From Ptiloglossa arizonensis (Eukaryota > Arthropoda > Insecta > Hymenoptera > Colletidae): a stretch of DNA of 64,000 nt. Shown one piece after another: positions 33,241 to 45,406 of this stretch; position 1 is the first letter of the stretch, and each line of letters begins with the position of its first letter. The translations under genes and the position numbers were made by a program. A model generated the notes under the pieces. It saw only the letters and a program-made list of their open reading frames with translations, did no database searches and was not told the DNA's origin. The stretch spans positions 17,782,001 to 17,846,000 of the forward strand of contig NC_135055.1 in NCBI RefSeq assembly GCF_051014685.1, given 5' to 3'.

Positions 33241-34658
33241 ACATTTCGATTAACATCGATGGTAAACACGTTGTTCGATCCACGGCGGCGATGAATTTCG
33301 GTATTGTTGCTGAATCGCAACGTGACGCTCTAATTAAGTTATATTTATCCCGTTAATCTAGTTAGCCGTGCTCGCGATCGGAGCGATCCAGCGGCTGGTG
33401 CAATCTCTATTTTGGGTTAAATCATAGCAAACAAGCTGAACCTAAACCATGCGATTAAGCTTGAAACTCAATTATTACCGTGCCGCTTTCACTAGGCAAA
33501 CGGACTGTGTCCGAGTTGGCTCGCTGGTGGACTTTTGCCGCGCGGAGGCTAGCAAATCGCTCGTCTCGTTCCGCATTTCGAACCTCCTCCTGCAACTATT
33601 CTAACCGGAAATACTTTCCGCGACGGTGATCCTCCACGTTGAGCTTTGTCCAGTCACCTCGAAGAACGATCCCTCGAAACGCACCCTGTGCTGGCATGTT
33701 TCTTCAGCCTCGCGAGAAACGCGACTCGTGGTCCGAAAGAAGATTTACTTAGGTTCCTGACTTGTAGAATATCATTTTTCGAGTAGTGAAAACTACTTGG
33801 ACGATAATCGAGAATTGTTGTACGGCATGCTGAGCCCCAAAAGCAAAATAGTGAGTTGGAAACTAACAAGTATTGTTAATTATGTACATTCTTAACTGTA
33901 ATCTATATTATTGGAAATATATACACTCACACATATGCATGTGTATATGTACATGTACATTTTTGTAATGAATATTGTTTACAATTCGTAAACAATACTT
34001 ATCCAATTCTAAAACATCAAGAAAATTTACTGCTTAATCAATTTGTCTTTAACAACGTATTTCAAGTTCCAAACGCAAATTTCAATAATAGTCGTTTAAT
34101 GCGTTGAAAAGTAGAAAGTTCAAGCTTTAAAATGGTTTACCGTTCATCGAAATCGAATGAATTTTAACGGAGTTATAGCAGTTTTAAGATTAAGTAAACT
34201 TATAGTAGTCGTGTCTGGTTTTTCGAGGTAAACGCGCCATTTTGATTACATCGAAACTATGATCACACGCAACGTTGTATTATTAATACTTTTAACCATA
34301 TTTATCATCCATACATGGAAGTAAATATACAGATATATTAAAATAAATATACATGTAACAAGAATACGTATGCATACACGAGACGAGGTGCGGCTAAGAA
34401 TTCGATTACGAAACATAACCTTGCAGAATCTAACCTATATCCACGCAGAGATAAATATTGAAAATTCCACGCACGAATTGGATGACTTCAAACTCCTAGA
34501 TGCAGCTAGGCTAAAGAAACAGAAAAAAATTTCCAATTAATGATACGGTATTGCAATGTCCATTAGGATAAAATCTTTGCATTCTTCTCTTTGACCAGAG
34601 TGCTCAACATAATGTACAAGATGGAAAACTCGAATCGAATGTTTCTCAGAAGTGTATA
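33241..34658. other. AT-rich intergenic DNA downstream of S1
   Basis: No gene seen. A run of TATATGTA-like alternating sequence lies at about 33908-33965. This should contain the 3' UTR and poly(A) site of S1 (minus strand), but I found no clear AATAAA for it. Confidence 0.5.
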
Positions 34659-36031
34659 CTATGTGTTATTAAGTAAAGAACGAACCACAGGGATTGGAAT
34701 GGGAATAATTTCGGCACTTTGTCCACCCTGTCCATTGTCTCCACCTTGTCCACCTTGACCACCTTGACCACCCTGTCCACCTTGACCACCTTGACCACCA
34801 TTATCTCCACCTTGACCACCATTATCTCCACCTTGACCACCATTATCTCCACCTTGTCCACCTTGTCCACCTTGTCCACCTTGTCCACCCTGTCCACCCT
34901 GTCCACCTTGTCCACCCTCGCCCCCGTGATCACAATTCTCATTACAATCGTTGTCCCCTCCTTTTCCATTCGTTGATGATCCTCCTCCGTTTATTACATT
35001 GCCACCGCACGAAGAAGTACAACTTTGTTCGATCAAAGCTCGAATACTTCTCAATTGGCCCATAATATCACCCCCTCCTGGGTGAGGGCTCCCACCCCCT
35101 GATGAACTTCCTCCTGAATTACTCCCGCCTTGCGTTTGCAAGGCTACGTTTTCCAGTCGAGATTCCAATTGAGGTACTTTGACGAGGTTTCGGAAACGTT
35201 GCAAAAAGCGGTTCGCGGAGGCGTGTTCGATCGTCTTCAAATAGAAAAGGGACAATATTTTAACACCTGAATCGATGCGAAATTATTCGTGTAATGTTAC
35301 AAATTTACGTAGAGACGTGAAATACAGTAACGAATACAGTAGTCGATATATGTATCGTTTCGTTTAAAAATGTTCACTGGTAGAAAAGTTTCACTTGCAC
35401 GAATATCCGCGGACACTTTGCATAGATAGTTACGATCCGTTAATTAATAACTTTACTCCGCTTTCCTTATTAAAGAACAAAAAAGTTGGGATGAAAAATT
35501 CGTGCCTCGTATTTAGTCATTAAAAGTTTCGATATTTCGAAACGTTAAGGGTTCGAAATATTTACCATTCGTAAATAAATCTGTCACGGTGAATCGCAAC
35601 GGTGTCGCGAGAAGGGAAAGACACGGAATTGAATTTAATTTACGTTCCCCGATCAATCGAAGAAACGTTGTGGAATTAATTTCCACGTTTAAAATTGCAT
35701 GGAAAGATTCGTTCTCGCTCCGAGCTAAAAAGCGACAATGACGATCGAAACGCGATTGTCCTCGTTTTCGGTGCATGACGTGTTCCGCGCGTTGAAGGAG
35801 CGTTAATTAAAAACTGATTGCTCGTTTAAAAATAAAGAAAATATGAATAGAATATTTTCGCACGGAATTCTATTCGGTAAATAAAATTTTTGTTCGTAGA
35901 CTCGTGTTTGTTGAATGATCATCGAACGTATCGATCGAGGAATACTTTAAATTGAGTTGAGAATTTTTTATACGTACGTGGAGGGAAACGAGAAGCAACA
36001 AACCGACGGAAATCATTTTCGTTCCACTCAT
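34659..36031 (-). CDS. S1, secreted Gly/Gln-rich repeat protein (2 exons, 209 aa, minus strand)
   Basis: Minus-strand exons are 36031-35978 (54 nt) and 35234-34659, with a phase-0 intron (donor CAC|GTACGT, acceptor TTTGAAG|ACG). The product is 209 residues ending in TAG. Exon 1 is exactly the signal peptide MSGTKMISVGLLLLVSLH, 13 of 18 residues identical to that of S2, which also fixes the start. Exon 2 begins TIEHASANRFLQRF, has a short predicted helix GDIMGQLRSIRALIEQS (matched in S2), two Cys pairs (SCTSSC, DCNENC) and a long GGQ-triplet domain with GGDN interruptions, ending in a short hydrophobic tail (IPIPIPVVRSLL). I do not recognise the family. The repeats resemble glycine-rich structural or silk-like secreted proteins in composition only. 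It forms a divergent pair with S2. Confidence 0.8.
34725..34922 (-). repeat. 9-bp coding repeat of S1 (GGQ triplets)
   Basis: On plus the sequence is a run of CCACCTTGT/CCACCTTGA/CCACCCTGT nonamers, broken three times by CCACCATTATCT blocks. On the coding strand these read Gly-Gly-Gln and Gly-Gly-Asp-Asn-Gly-Gly-Gln. The nonamer and block structure suggests active expansion and contraction. Confidence 0.92.
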
Positions 36032-36275
36032 GGCGAACATGGTAAAGAATACAGGTACTCGTAATCCACCTGAGACAAGTGTACAACGACTAGTGAATTG
36101 CACAATTTTTATGCCACTTTATATACCTCAATCGGCACGTAACGATTTTCAAAAGTATTTTCGTTACGTGAATACGATAAACGAAGTTTTGCATCGTCGT
36201 TTCGTTATTCTCACGATTTCGATTTACTTATGTATACGCCATAGAGCATGGTTCGCATAAACGGTGTCTACCGGA
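36005..36275. repeat. Left arm of the S1/S2 inverted duplication
   Basis: Read on minus, this promoter region and first exon match 37165-37476 on plus: the TATA box, a 'ttgtctcaggtggattacgagt' 5' UTR block, the signal-peptide exon, and a perfectly conserved 21-bp block (36204-36224 against 37229-37249). Spacer between the blocks has diverged. Confidence 0.8.
36092..36125 (-). promoter_or_regulatory. Core promoter of S1
   Basis: On minus, TATATAAAG lies at 36125-36117 and TCACT at 36096-36092 with A at 36094, 31 nt apart. The same TATATAAAG/TCACT pair stands at the same spacing in front of S2. Confidence 0.8.
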
Positions 36276-37164
36276 GGATGATTTCGTGAGAACACGAAAA
36301 TATTCGCGAAGACGATAGTACGCGTTGCGTGCCGATAACGGTGTTTCGTAATAACAACGAACGTCGGTGTTCGTGTTCGCAGAGTCATCGATGTACAAAT
36401 ATGCGTGTTCCAAGTGAAGGAAGATTCATCGAACCGCGGTTACGGTCGTGTGTTATCGTTCGCGTCGATTGAATTGTAAACAGTGTTGAACGTCTGTTGG
36501 ATCGAAAAGTAAACACCTTACTACGGTGATCCAATTATCGTGCTTGATAAAGTCATGACATTTGTACTTTTCTGGTATCTGGTCAACATCGTCAACTATA
36601 AAGTTTCGATCTTTCCATGTGTTGTGGAACCCTCGTTACACTTATGTTCGTGTACACTAAGATACAAACTGATTAGCCAAGAAGCTACAACGGATCAAAA
36701 AAGTGTATTTACACTATAGTACGAGGAAATTAACCTAACTTACAGGTCTGACTTAAATGAAAGTTTATGTGCATATAAAGCATACTGGGCCATATATGAC
36801 ATAATTTTTCTGTCGATAAAAAATGTTCTCGAGAAGATAAAATTCATACCTAAAAATGCAACGTTTTTTCAACGTTTCGATAGAATTCTTTTGGGGGACC
36901 TTTTTCAGTGTTTAAATTTGTTAATATAATAAACGAACATATAGAATTTAAAAGGTCAGAGACATCAAAGCAGTGTGCTCCTTTCATCGTATCATTTTGG
37001 TTCATATATTTTTACAATAAATTGGTATCTTTCTATGGAAAGGTTTCTCTAAACAAAACTGTAAAGTGAAAGAGTTCTATTGCAAACAGTGTTTGGGAAT
37101 ATTATTCCGAGAAACAAAGCTATCGCCACGCGATCGCATACCATCGTGACGCGTACTATCGCGA

Positions 37165-37476
37165 ATTTTTGCATCCTCCGTGTGACGAACCATACTCGAT
37201 AGCGTTTCGATAACGTTCCGATAGCGTCAATCGAAATCGTGAGAATAACAAGACAACAGGACACAACTTCGTTTACCAAATTCGTGTAATGAAATTTGTC
37301 TTGAAAACCGATACGGGTATATAAAGTAACCTAACATTCTTCGAGTCACTTTACATCGTACATTTGTCTCAAGTGGATTACGAGTTTCTGCATACTGTAA
37401 ACGTTCCTACATAATACAAACTATGAATGGAACGAAACACATTACAGTGGCTTTGTTGCTTCTCGTCTCCCTTTAC
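37165..37476. repeat. Right arm of the S1/S2 inverted duplication
   Basis: Counterpart of 36005-36275 in the opposite orientation. Blocks match in the same order relative to each gene start. About 890 bp of largely unmatched sequence separates the two arms. Confidence 0.8.
37318..37350 (+). promoter_or_regulatory. Core promoter of S2
   Basis: TATATAAAG at 37318-37326 and TCACT at 37346-37350 with A at 37348, 30 nt apart. The 5' UTR would be about 75 nt. Confidence 0.8.
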
Positions 37477-38483
37477 GTATGTATATCAAATTGTTCATTC
37501 ATTTCAATGCCCCCCGATTAAATTCGTTGCTCTCGTCATCGCTGTCTGTCCCCAATATAGACAAATTTTGAATATTACACGAACAGTATCGTAATAATAA
37601 AAATTGTCGAATGTTCTTTCTCTGTTTGCAGACGATTCGAGGCTCAACTTCGATAATATTACGGTGTCTAATTCGAGACGCTATCAGAACACCGATAGAG
37701 GAATTGCACAGAAACTTCGCTGGTCCGAGTCTAATGTCAAGTTTGACATCGCCGTTTAAAATTTTAGGCGAAGTGCAACAAATTCGAAGTTTGCTCGAGA
37801 GTGGTTCGAAACCAGGAAATTTATATCATCCTCAGTATCAATCTCCAGATCCAGGACCAGGATCAGTTCTCACCCCTTTGATGAACGATAATAACCAAGA
37901 AAAACCGAATTTACTTTCCAAAATTGACACCACACTCGAGAGTCTACCTCGTATGGGAAATTTGCTCGAAGGTGATTCGAAACCAGGAATTTTCCATCAT
38001 CCTCAGTTTCAGTCTTCAGATTCAAGACCAGGATCACTTGCTTCCCCTTTGACGAACGATAATAACCAAGAAAAGCCGAATTTACTTTCCAAAATTGACA
38101 CCACACTCGAGAATCTACCTCGTATGAGAAATTTGCTCGAAGACGGTTCGAAATCAGGAAATTTCCATCATCCACAGTTTTCGTCACCAGATTCAGGACC
38201 AGGATCACTCGTTTCCCCTTTGATGAACGACAATAACCAAGAAAAGCCGAACTTACTTTCAAAAATTGACACTACACTCAAGAATTTACCTCACGTGCCA
38301 AATTTGATCGAAGACTCTTTGAAATCGAGACATTTTCATCATCCACTGTTCTCGTTTCCATTTTTACAACCGGGACCAATCATTTCAGGATCCCCTGTGG
38401 CTCCTTCGACGAACAATAACGATTGTAAAAAACCGAATTTATTTTATAGAATTGAGAATCTACCTTTATTAAAGAATCTTTGA
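37423..38483 (+). CDS. S2, secreted protein with four 57-residue repeats (2 exons, 301 aa)
   Basis: Exons are 37423-37476 (54 nt) and 37632-38483, with a phase-0 intron of 155 bp (donor TAC|GTATGT, acceptor GTTTGCAG|ACG). The product is 301 residues ending in TGA. Exon 1 is the signal peptide MNGTKHITVALLLLVSLY. Exon 2 starts TIRGSTSIILRCLIRD (compare TIEHAS in S1), then FKILGEVQQIRSLLESG, which matches the IMGQLRSIRALIEQS segment of S1, then about four tandem 57-residue units with conserved HHPQF, PDSGPGSL, NDNNQEKPNLLSKIDTTL and LPRMxNLLE parts. The last unit is diverged and the protein ends LPLLKNL. No known domain recognised. The first exon start and intron phase are confirmed by S1. Likely a lineage-specific extracellular protein. 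Confidence 0.85.
37780..38475 (+). repeat. 171-bp coding repeat of S2, about four units
   Basis: The block 'aaccaggaa..ttccatcatcctcag' lies at 37810, 37981, 38152 and (diverged) 38323, exactly 171 bp apart, so frame is kept. The middle two copies are the most alike; the fourth carries substitutions and different length after SPFLQPG-like sequence. Confidence 0.93.
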
Positions 38484-38779
38484 AACACAGGACGAGAGAA
38501 GTTCTTGTTATCTGAACCTCGTTCGTGATTATAAGCGAAATATTATAGTTAAAGTAAACAATTGGAAAGTCGTTTCTAATCGACCGTGTAACCTCTATCG
38601 TTTACCCTTAATTCTATTTATTTACGAGAGCGCCTGAGTACAAAACAAAGAATCTTTAATCTTCACGTATAAATAGGTTAGGTTCTAAGAGGTTATGTTC
38701 GTTGTTTCTAATCGAACGCGTAACCTCCATCGTTTACGTTTAACCCTGTTTACTTGCGAGAGATTGTGACACCTGAGTG

Positions 38780-38785
38780 AATAAA
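38780..38785 (+). terminator. Poly(A) signal of S2
   Basis: AATAAA about 297 nt after the S2 stop codon, followed by an A-rich run. Confidence 0.5.
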
Positions 38786-41129
38786 AAAAAATTGTTTGTC
38801 CCCACGTATGGACACGTCAGGCTTTACGAGGTTATGTTTCGTAAGAAACGATCTGACCGATATTGTACACCGTAATCGTAAACAGTATCTATGTTGCGTG
38901 ATAATTATAGACGATAAACAAAATTGTTTCGTTTCTGGCTGGACATGGATCAGGGAACAATAGAATTCCTCGAAGGCCCAGCTGAACAAGCAATACGGTC
39001 ACGACTATTTACGAGTTAGGAGTGGTAATTAAGTTCGATGTATGTAAATACTGGTCAAGAAACACTTTACCTGTATGAATAATCAAGTTAAGATATACGA
39101 ATCTGAACGACGTGAAAGGTGTCGGTCGAAGGAGGAGGAGAAAAGGATAAAAAGGGGAGGTGTCCTGTTCGTAGTCTGCCAGAAGCCTCATCAGTCTGGC
39201 TACCTGGCGGATCTCTGCTTCGGTTGTTGGGACAGTCGGTTTCAGTATAGTCGGTTTCGGTATGGTCGGTTCGAAGGGATCGATGTTAGATATAGCAGAC
39301 GATCGCCAATTGAAATATTACCTTCGAGACGGGAGAATTTATCGACAGACTCGATAGTTCAATCGATCCAGGTTCCAATCCTGCGTCGATAGACCCGTCA
39401 AACCACTTTCTCGTTTTCTTTTGCATCGATCCTTCTCTTAGAGAATTTTCTCTCGAATTCTCTGGCTTGGTATTCGTTGTTTCTTTGGTTGAAATTCAAG
39501 TTTCTCGGGCCATGTTCGTCAGGATAGGAAAATTGTACGTTAGAATCGTTTAGGTGCATCAGGTTTAGGGAAAGGTATCCATCTTCGATTTGTTTAGGTC
39601 CAATCGGCGAACGAAAGATCTGAATTCGAATCCTGGGTGCAAAATTGTAATCTCTTTGTTTCCTTCTGCATAGATCTTTCGACAAGTAAGAGACACAGGG
39701 ATAAATGTAATGGGAGTAGGTTATAACGCTGGCTTGTAGTTTCTAAATTTAGGCCCTCGTAATTTGTACCTTTGCTCCTAAATTAGTGTCGTTAAGTGGT
39801 CAGACAAAGTATAGTTTTCTCGAGAAAGTAAGTATTGTAATAATAAATTTTACTGGTTACTCGTGCGTTTAAAGCTATAAAAAAGCATACTGTCGAAATT
39901 TTGGTTCGGTTGATGCTGACTCAGACTATATAGTGTATTATTCAATTTGAACGATGCACTTGTTACCTACACAGCTCCAAAATTCGATAAAATCGAAGGA
40001 CGATTCCTCGTACAAAAACAGATTCAAAATAAAAAATGAAATTTTCACGCACGAGGTTCCGCTCTGAAAGTAATTGATTTTGAAAATCAAAAAGGCAGCC
40101 TTTGTGAAAATATTTTAACGCAATATTTTAAATACAAAATCACCTCGCTGTCGATTCTAACACCTCAATCTCAAAACACCGTGTACGTTTCTCTCAATCC
40201 TATCACTCAAACCGTGTGCCCCGTACATTTCCAATACCTTTTATCTCTACAAATCATCTTCCCACAAAAAATCTCATTCCACCTTTTCGACGTAGTTTTA
40301 AGTACAGAATAATCTCAGTGTCCGTTCCACCCCGAATCTCAAAGGGTGGCGTAAATTTTGTGCAATTACCAAAACCGTAAACTCGAGACGATCGTTAAAA
40401 AGAAGGTCTCGTCTCGGTGACAGACGACAGGTAAAAGGAGACATTTTTCGTCGATTGAGAATCATTCGTTGGTCGAAACACGGAGCATGGAGTACCAAGA
40501 GATGCCGAGCATCCCTCGAAAACGTTTATCGGGGTGGCAACGCCGCGACGGGGAATTAATTCGACACTGACAGCCGACACGTTTCCATCCCCCACTTCGT
40601 ACGCCTCTGTCCCCTCTGCTCGTTCCCCCATGGCTCGTGGAAATGCAGGCGGACGAGGCAACAATGAATCCCAATAAACGGGGCAATTTTACGGCAACAG
40701 AGAGAAAAACAAGGGGCGCCGTGGGCCGATGGTAATTCTCGTAATGGCGTAACGCGTTCCGGGGCTCGATGCACTTTGCTCTAATGCACTCGGCCTGCGA
40801 CCGCCGACAATGGCTGGCCGGGAGCCCTCGAAAATAATACGGTAGCAATTTTACCGTGTGTTCGGCCACCGAGCAATTAATAAGCGCTTTTAACGTTCTC
40901 CCCACTCGTCGTTCCCTGGAACACGCGAGCGTTGTTCCCCTCGTAAACAATTGAAATTCGACGCTCGATATTTACCGCTGGGCGAAGATAACGAAGGACG
41001 CGGTTACGAAAGTTTCTCGCGCTGAAAAACATTATCTCGTCTTGAGCGAACCAAACGGGGATAAACTATGTTATTTTTCACGTTTTTTTCTTTATCGACT
41101 CATTGTTACAGGAGGTAACGTAATGTTAC
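38786..41129. other. Intergenic DNA, no gene seen
   Basis: Mixed composition, GC-richer at 40380-40960 where frames up to 162 residues overlap on the minus strand without a signal peptide, domain or exon pattern. Two short CAGTCGGTTTCAGTATAGTCGG-like direct repeats lie at about 39234-39265. Confidence 0.45.
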
Positions 41130-41220
41130 GATCGGTATCGCGAAATTGTAATTTGTGTAATACTGTAATCGGTATTGCGAAATTGTAATTTGGGTAATAC
41201 TGTAATTAGTATTGCGGAGA
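41130..41220. repeat. 43-bp tandem repeat, about 2.5 copies
   Basis: 'atcggtatcgcgaaattgta' near 41132 recurs as 'atcggtattgcgaaattgta' near 41169 and 'attagtattgcgg' near 41206. Confidence 0.75.
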
Positions 41221-41814
41221 TTCATTGGAGTGTATAATATGTTCATTGTAGAGAGTGAATATCATTTTGTAGTGTATTGTGACAATTTTGGAGATCGTAG
41301 GTTATTATTGTACAGGGTGTTCTGGGACTTGACGATGAACCGGTGTCAGTATGTTTTGTGAGTAGAGGAAAAGGTTTGTGAATGAAAATGTTATAATAAA
41401 TACACGAAGAACTTTTTCTTAGCATCTTGTAGCGTAGGAATAAATCGATGGCTTTTCTGTACTTGATATGGCCGCAGATGACGTAGCTCGTATTAATCCC
41501 TTACTGTTATTACTCCATTTCAAAGTGTTCCTATTTGTCGATACAATATTGATGTTTTAGTTTGTACGAATAAAAGCGATAGAAACTGCCTTCAGCAATT
41601 TCAAACAGCAAACACAACGCGTGCAAACACATTACGCAAATATTATCGACTCCTGTACACCCTATGACATATTAACAGGAAGTTTGTCTCGACCTTATAC
41701 TTCTATTACGATTCTTCGATAAAGCATTTATTCGACTTTATTTACAAAACTTCTTTTTCTTATTTTTATTCACAAAACACACTAATACCGGTCGGTCGTT
41801 GAATTCTCCAACGC

Positions 41815-42245
41815 CGTGTACAATAACAAGAACTATATAATTTCCAAACCCCGAGAATAATAATTCAAACATTTATTCGTATATACAACATAAAATGCTC
41901 CACTGTTACAACGCACCTGAAAAAACAAGACTGTTTTCTCAGGAAAAAGCATGTCGATAATAACAAGAACTATATAATTTACAGACCCGAAGAGCGATAA
42001 TTCAAATATTTATTTCCATATGTTCCAATGTACCCAAAAAAAAAAAAAAAAACAGTTTTCTACAGTCGTGTAAAGTAATTCGAAAGAAGTGCATCGACAC
42101 CGATAAAAACTGCATAATTTAAAGACGACAGAAGCAATAATTGAAACATTTATTCCCATAAAATAAAAAAAGAAAAAAAAACAATACCATTTTCTACAGT
42201 CGTGTAAAGTGACTCGAAAAGAGTGGGTCGATAACAGAGAGACAT
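41815..42245. repeat. Diverged tandem repeat, period about 135 bp, three copies
   Basis: 'ataacaagaactatataatttcca' near 41823, 'ataacaagaactatataatttaca' near 41959 and 'cgataaaaactgcataattta' near 42101 each lead into 'gacnnaagagcaataattnaaacatttatt'. The last two copies share 'ttttctacagtcgtgtaaag'. Confidence 0.8.
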
Positions 42246-45200
42246 TTACCTTATCTCGTTGCGAGTGAACACTGACAGCTCGACTGGCCCACGGACAGCC
42301 GGACAATCAACGCGTCGAAGCCCTTCACCGCAATTAACATCGACTACCTTCCGCGCACGCGAGAACCCCTTCTATAGCACCGGTACCTCCCGGCGTAGAG
42401 ATCACACGGCTCGTTAGCGAGTTCTTTTTAACTCGTTATCGCGGGACACTATCGACCCAGGTCACGGCCGGGGGACAGGAGCATTATCTTCATCGGTTAC
42501 GGTGAGATTCGACATCAAAGGTCGTTACGGTAGATTGCATGGAATGTCGCCGCCGTATAAAAGATCGTCGGGTCGAGAGGACGAAAAGAGAACCGGTTAC
42601 CCGGTGTACGTGACGCGTGACGACAGAATGGTAAAAAAAAAACATTGGTGGAGGTCGGCCGCGAAATTTTCTCTCTCGCCGGAATCGGTGGAGGGGATAC
42701 AGCGGGCGAAGATCGACTCGAGACGCGTGAGATCCACACCGGTCTCGATCGTGAAATAAAGGCGCCAAACGTGGCAACGATACATCGCATAGCCAGAAAC
42801 GCGAAACAGAGATTCAACGGACGTTCGTGACTACGCGGAGCGGCGAGCATCGCTGATAACGCGGCAACTTTACGGCTGGACCCCGATAAGGGCCGGAGTC
42901 CGTGAATGGGATGTCAGTGGAACGGCTCCGCCCGGATTTATCCGGATTTTGCACCCGCCAGGGAACTTTGTATACTACCGACGCTCTGGCGATTACATTG
43001 GCGCCGAGATAGATTCTTTCGGTTTTCAACAATTTCTCCGAGGGAAATGAGAGATCCAAACACGACTACGGAACGTTTTCCAGCGGTAGATTCTGCGAAG
43101 GGGGATTTCCAAAGGTAGAAAGTTAATATTCTGATAATCGTGAGAGACAGGTAAGTAAACTGATGCAAGAAGTATCTAACGTGTAAAAAAATAGGAAAAT
43201 GAAGATGATAAAAGATTAGGATGGATTAATATATCTCTGAAGAAGGTTAAGGTTCAAATGTTCCTTTAGTATTCGCTAGTTGGGCTTTCAAGGGGAGTAA
43301 GGATAAAAGCGTAAGGTATAGGACGTAGTGTTTGAGCATGAATCAGGATTGGGTGACACAGAACCCGGATAATGTACGGATGAAATGACCAAGGGAAATT
43401 CTAGCTGGAAAGAAGATATTGGGGAGAATGTGTCGCGGATAAATTCTACGATGAGTATGAAGTGCAATGAAATGTAATATTGTTTTGGATAATTGTTTGA
43501 ATTTGAACTTACGTGTGTCAAGGTTCAGATTGTACACGAGGTATCGTACCGAAACACGATGTTTAGTTACTTGGGTAAAAAGAGAAGCGATTCTCCTTTG
43601 TCCCGTCGTTTTATGTAAATAATGATGTTGCTACTCGGAGCTGTCGTCGCACCATCGTACAGATACAAAGAAGCCCTAATCTGACGGAAACCGGGCACTG
43701 GACGAAGATTAATAGTCTCGCGATAACGGATCTCGAGGAGCTTCGAGTTCTTTGTACAATTTGCACCGAGCCTACGATCGATGTTCCCCATGACGTGGAA
43801 TAACTCACTCGTCTTTCTATTCTAACGTACACAGATCTGGAAATCTCGATATTGCAGGAAACATACGTCACGAGCTAGACACCGACGATTCAAAGTGTTC
43901 TAAAAACGATCGTGTACTCCACGACGTAAGATTCATCTTCGAGAAAATAATTTTTACCTTTCTGCAACGAACCAACGACTACCAAAAATCCAAAAATCAT
44001 AATATAAAATAAATCACTTCTTACTAAAAAAAAACTCAAAGTGGATATTTCAATTGCCTATATTATTTTAAATACATCTTGTTACTAAAACGGAGTTGAA
44101 ATTTCACCTAAAAGTTACTCCCAGAAATAGAAATTCCTTAAAAATAATTTCTTCCACGTACGATTAGTCTTTGAAAAAATAATTTTGACGTTTTCGCAAC
44201 AAATTGAAGAGACTCAAAGATCTGACCATTTCTTCGTTACCCCTTAAAGCTTGTCGTCTAAAATTCATAGCGAGTCTCTCCGTGCTGAAAGATACTCGAA
44301 TCGTGTATTTCAATTACAGAGCCTCGGGAGAGTTTCTGATCAAATTCTTCGGCAAACTTCTCTATACGAAGCTCGTGCATCGTGGCCACGGTTTTCCATC
44401 TGAAAATTGTTCCCCGGAATAGAGCGGCGTTCGCGTTTACGAATTCTTTCGTTTACGAACTAGACGCCGAGAAGGAACTCTTTGACTCGCGGGAGAAATT
44501 CTCGCCACGGATAAACGTTTTTCCGCTCGAGGAAATCGCGTTTAACCACGCGAAAACACGCGTTGCGGCAACACGGGGAAACGAGGTTGCGAAAATTCGG
44601 GCCCCGCGAGAAACGAAGAAAATTTAACCGGACGAGTGATTATCATCGGCTTGGAATCCCGTGCACGAGCGAAACGTAATTCGAGAAATACTGACCGATT
44701 AATCGAATAAATTACAACCTCGTGGAGCCTAAGCAGCGATCCGTCGGCTATTCCGCGTCGCCATTTTTCTCTCGGAGCTCTCACGAATTCACACCGTCCC
44801 TTCCAGCTCGTCTTATCGATCCTACGGGATCCCACATCGGTTTCCCATTAATTCTCGTTACGTTCGCAGCCGTGTTCCGCTCGTTCATTAAATTTGCCAT
44901 TCGAATGCGCCGCGGCAGCCGGATGTCGATCGTATTAAAACGAGCGGTTAATTTTCGGCTTTGATACCCTCACGTTTCGGTGTTACAACTTCCACGTGAT
45001 ACCTTGTCACCGGAATCAAGATCCACGATGGACGGAACGGTTAACGAGCTCGTTCGAAGTGGATCAATTTTTACAAAGGACGTCCTCGACTCTTGCACAC
45101 GACTCTGCAGCTTTGTTTGTTCACTCTTCGTACACGATCTTCGAACGTTCGTCCGTCAATACGAATCGTGCTCTAGCTCGTTCGAAGATACATTTATTCG

Positions 45201-45406
45201 ATTCTGTACGAACGAACCAAAGGTGACCTTTGGAGCTTACCAATAGAAAACATTACACGAAAAATCTATCATCACCTCGAAGTACCAAATAAACCACAGA
45301 AGAACTCAAGAATTAACACACTTAATTCTTTAACATCCTAGACACCTAAAGCGGATTTGTATCCCAGATTCGTATATTTAGGAACGATTAGAAGACGAGA
45401 ATAATA
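42246..45406. other. Intergenic DNA, no gene seen
   Basis: GC-rich at 42290-43060 with up to five overlapping short frames on both strands, which is what unselected GC-rich sequence gives. AT-rich from 43880 to 44200. No exon-like pattern found. Confidence 0.45.

Noticed and set aside
34646..34976. Other-frame open readings over the S1 repeat (VDKVDKV-like and TLSTLST-like)
   Set aside because: A 9-bp repeat opens several frames at once. Only the GGQ frame joins in phase to a signal-peptide exon shared with S2.
37870..38262. 130-residue minus-strand frame over S2
   Set aside because: Antisense shadow of the 171-bp S2 repeat.
40395..40950. Several minus-strand frames of 72-162 residues
   Set aside because: Mutually overlapping in different frames over GC-rich sequence, with no supporting pattern.
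41316..41665. Second CAGGGTGT-ended element
   Set aside because: A left end (TACAGGGTGTTC) is present, but the candidate right end near 41653 (GTACACCCTATG) does not match beyond a few bases.
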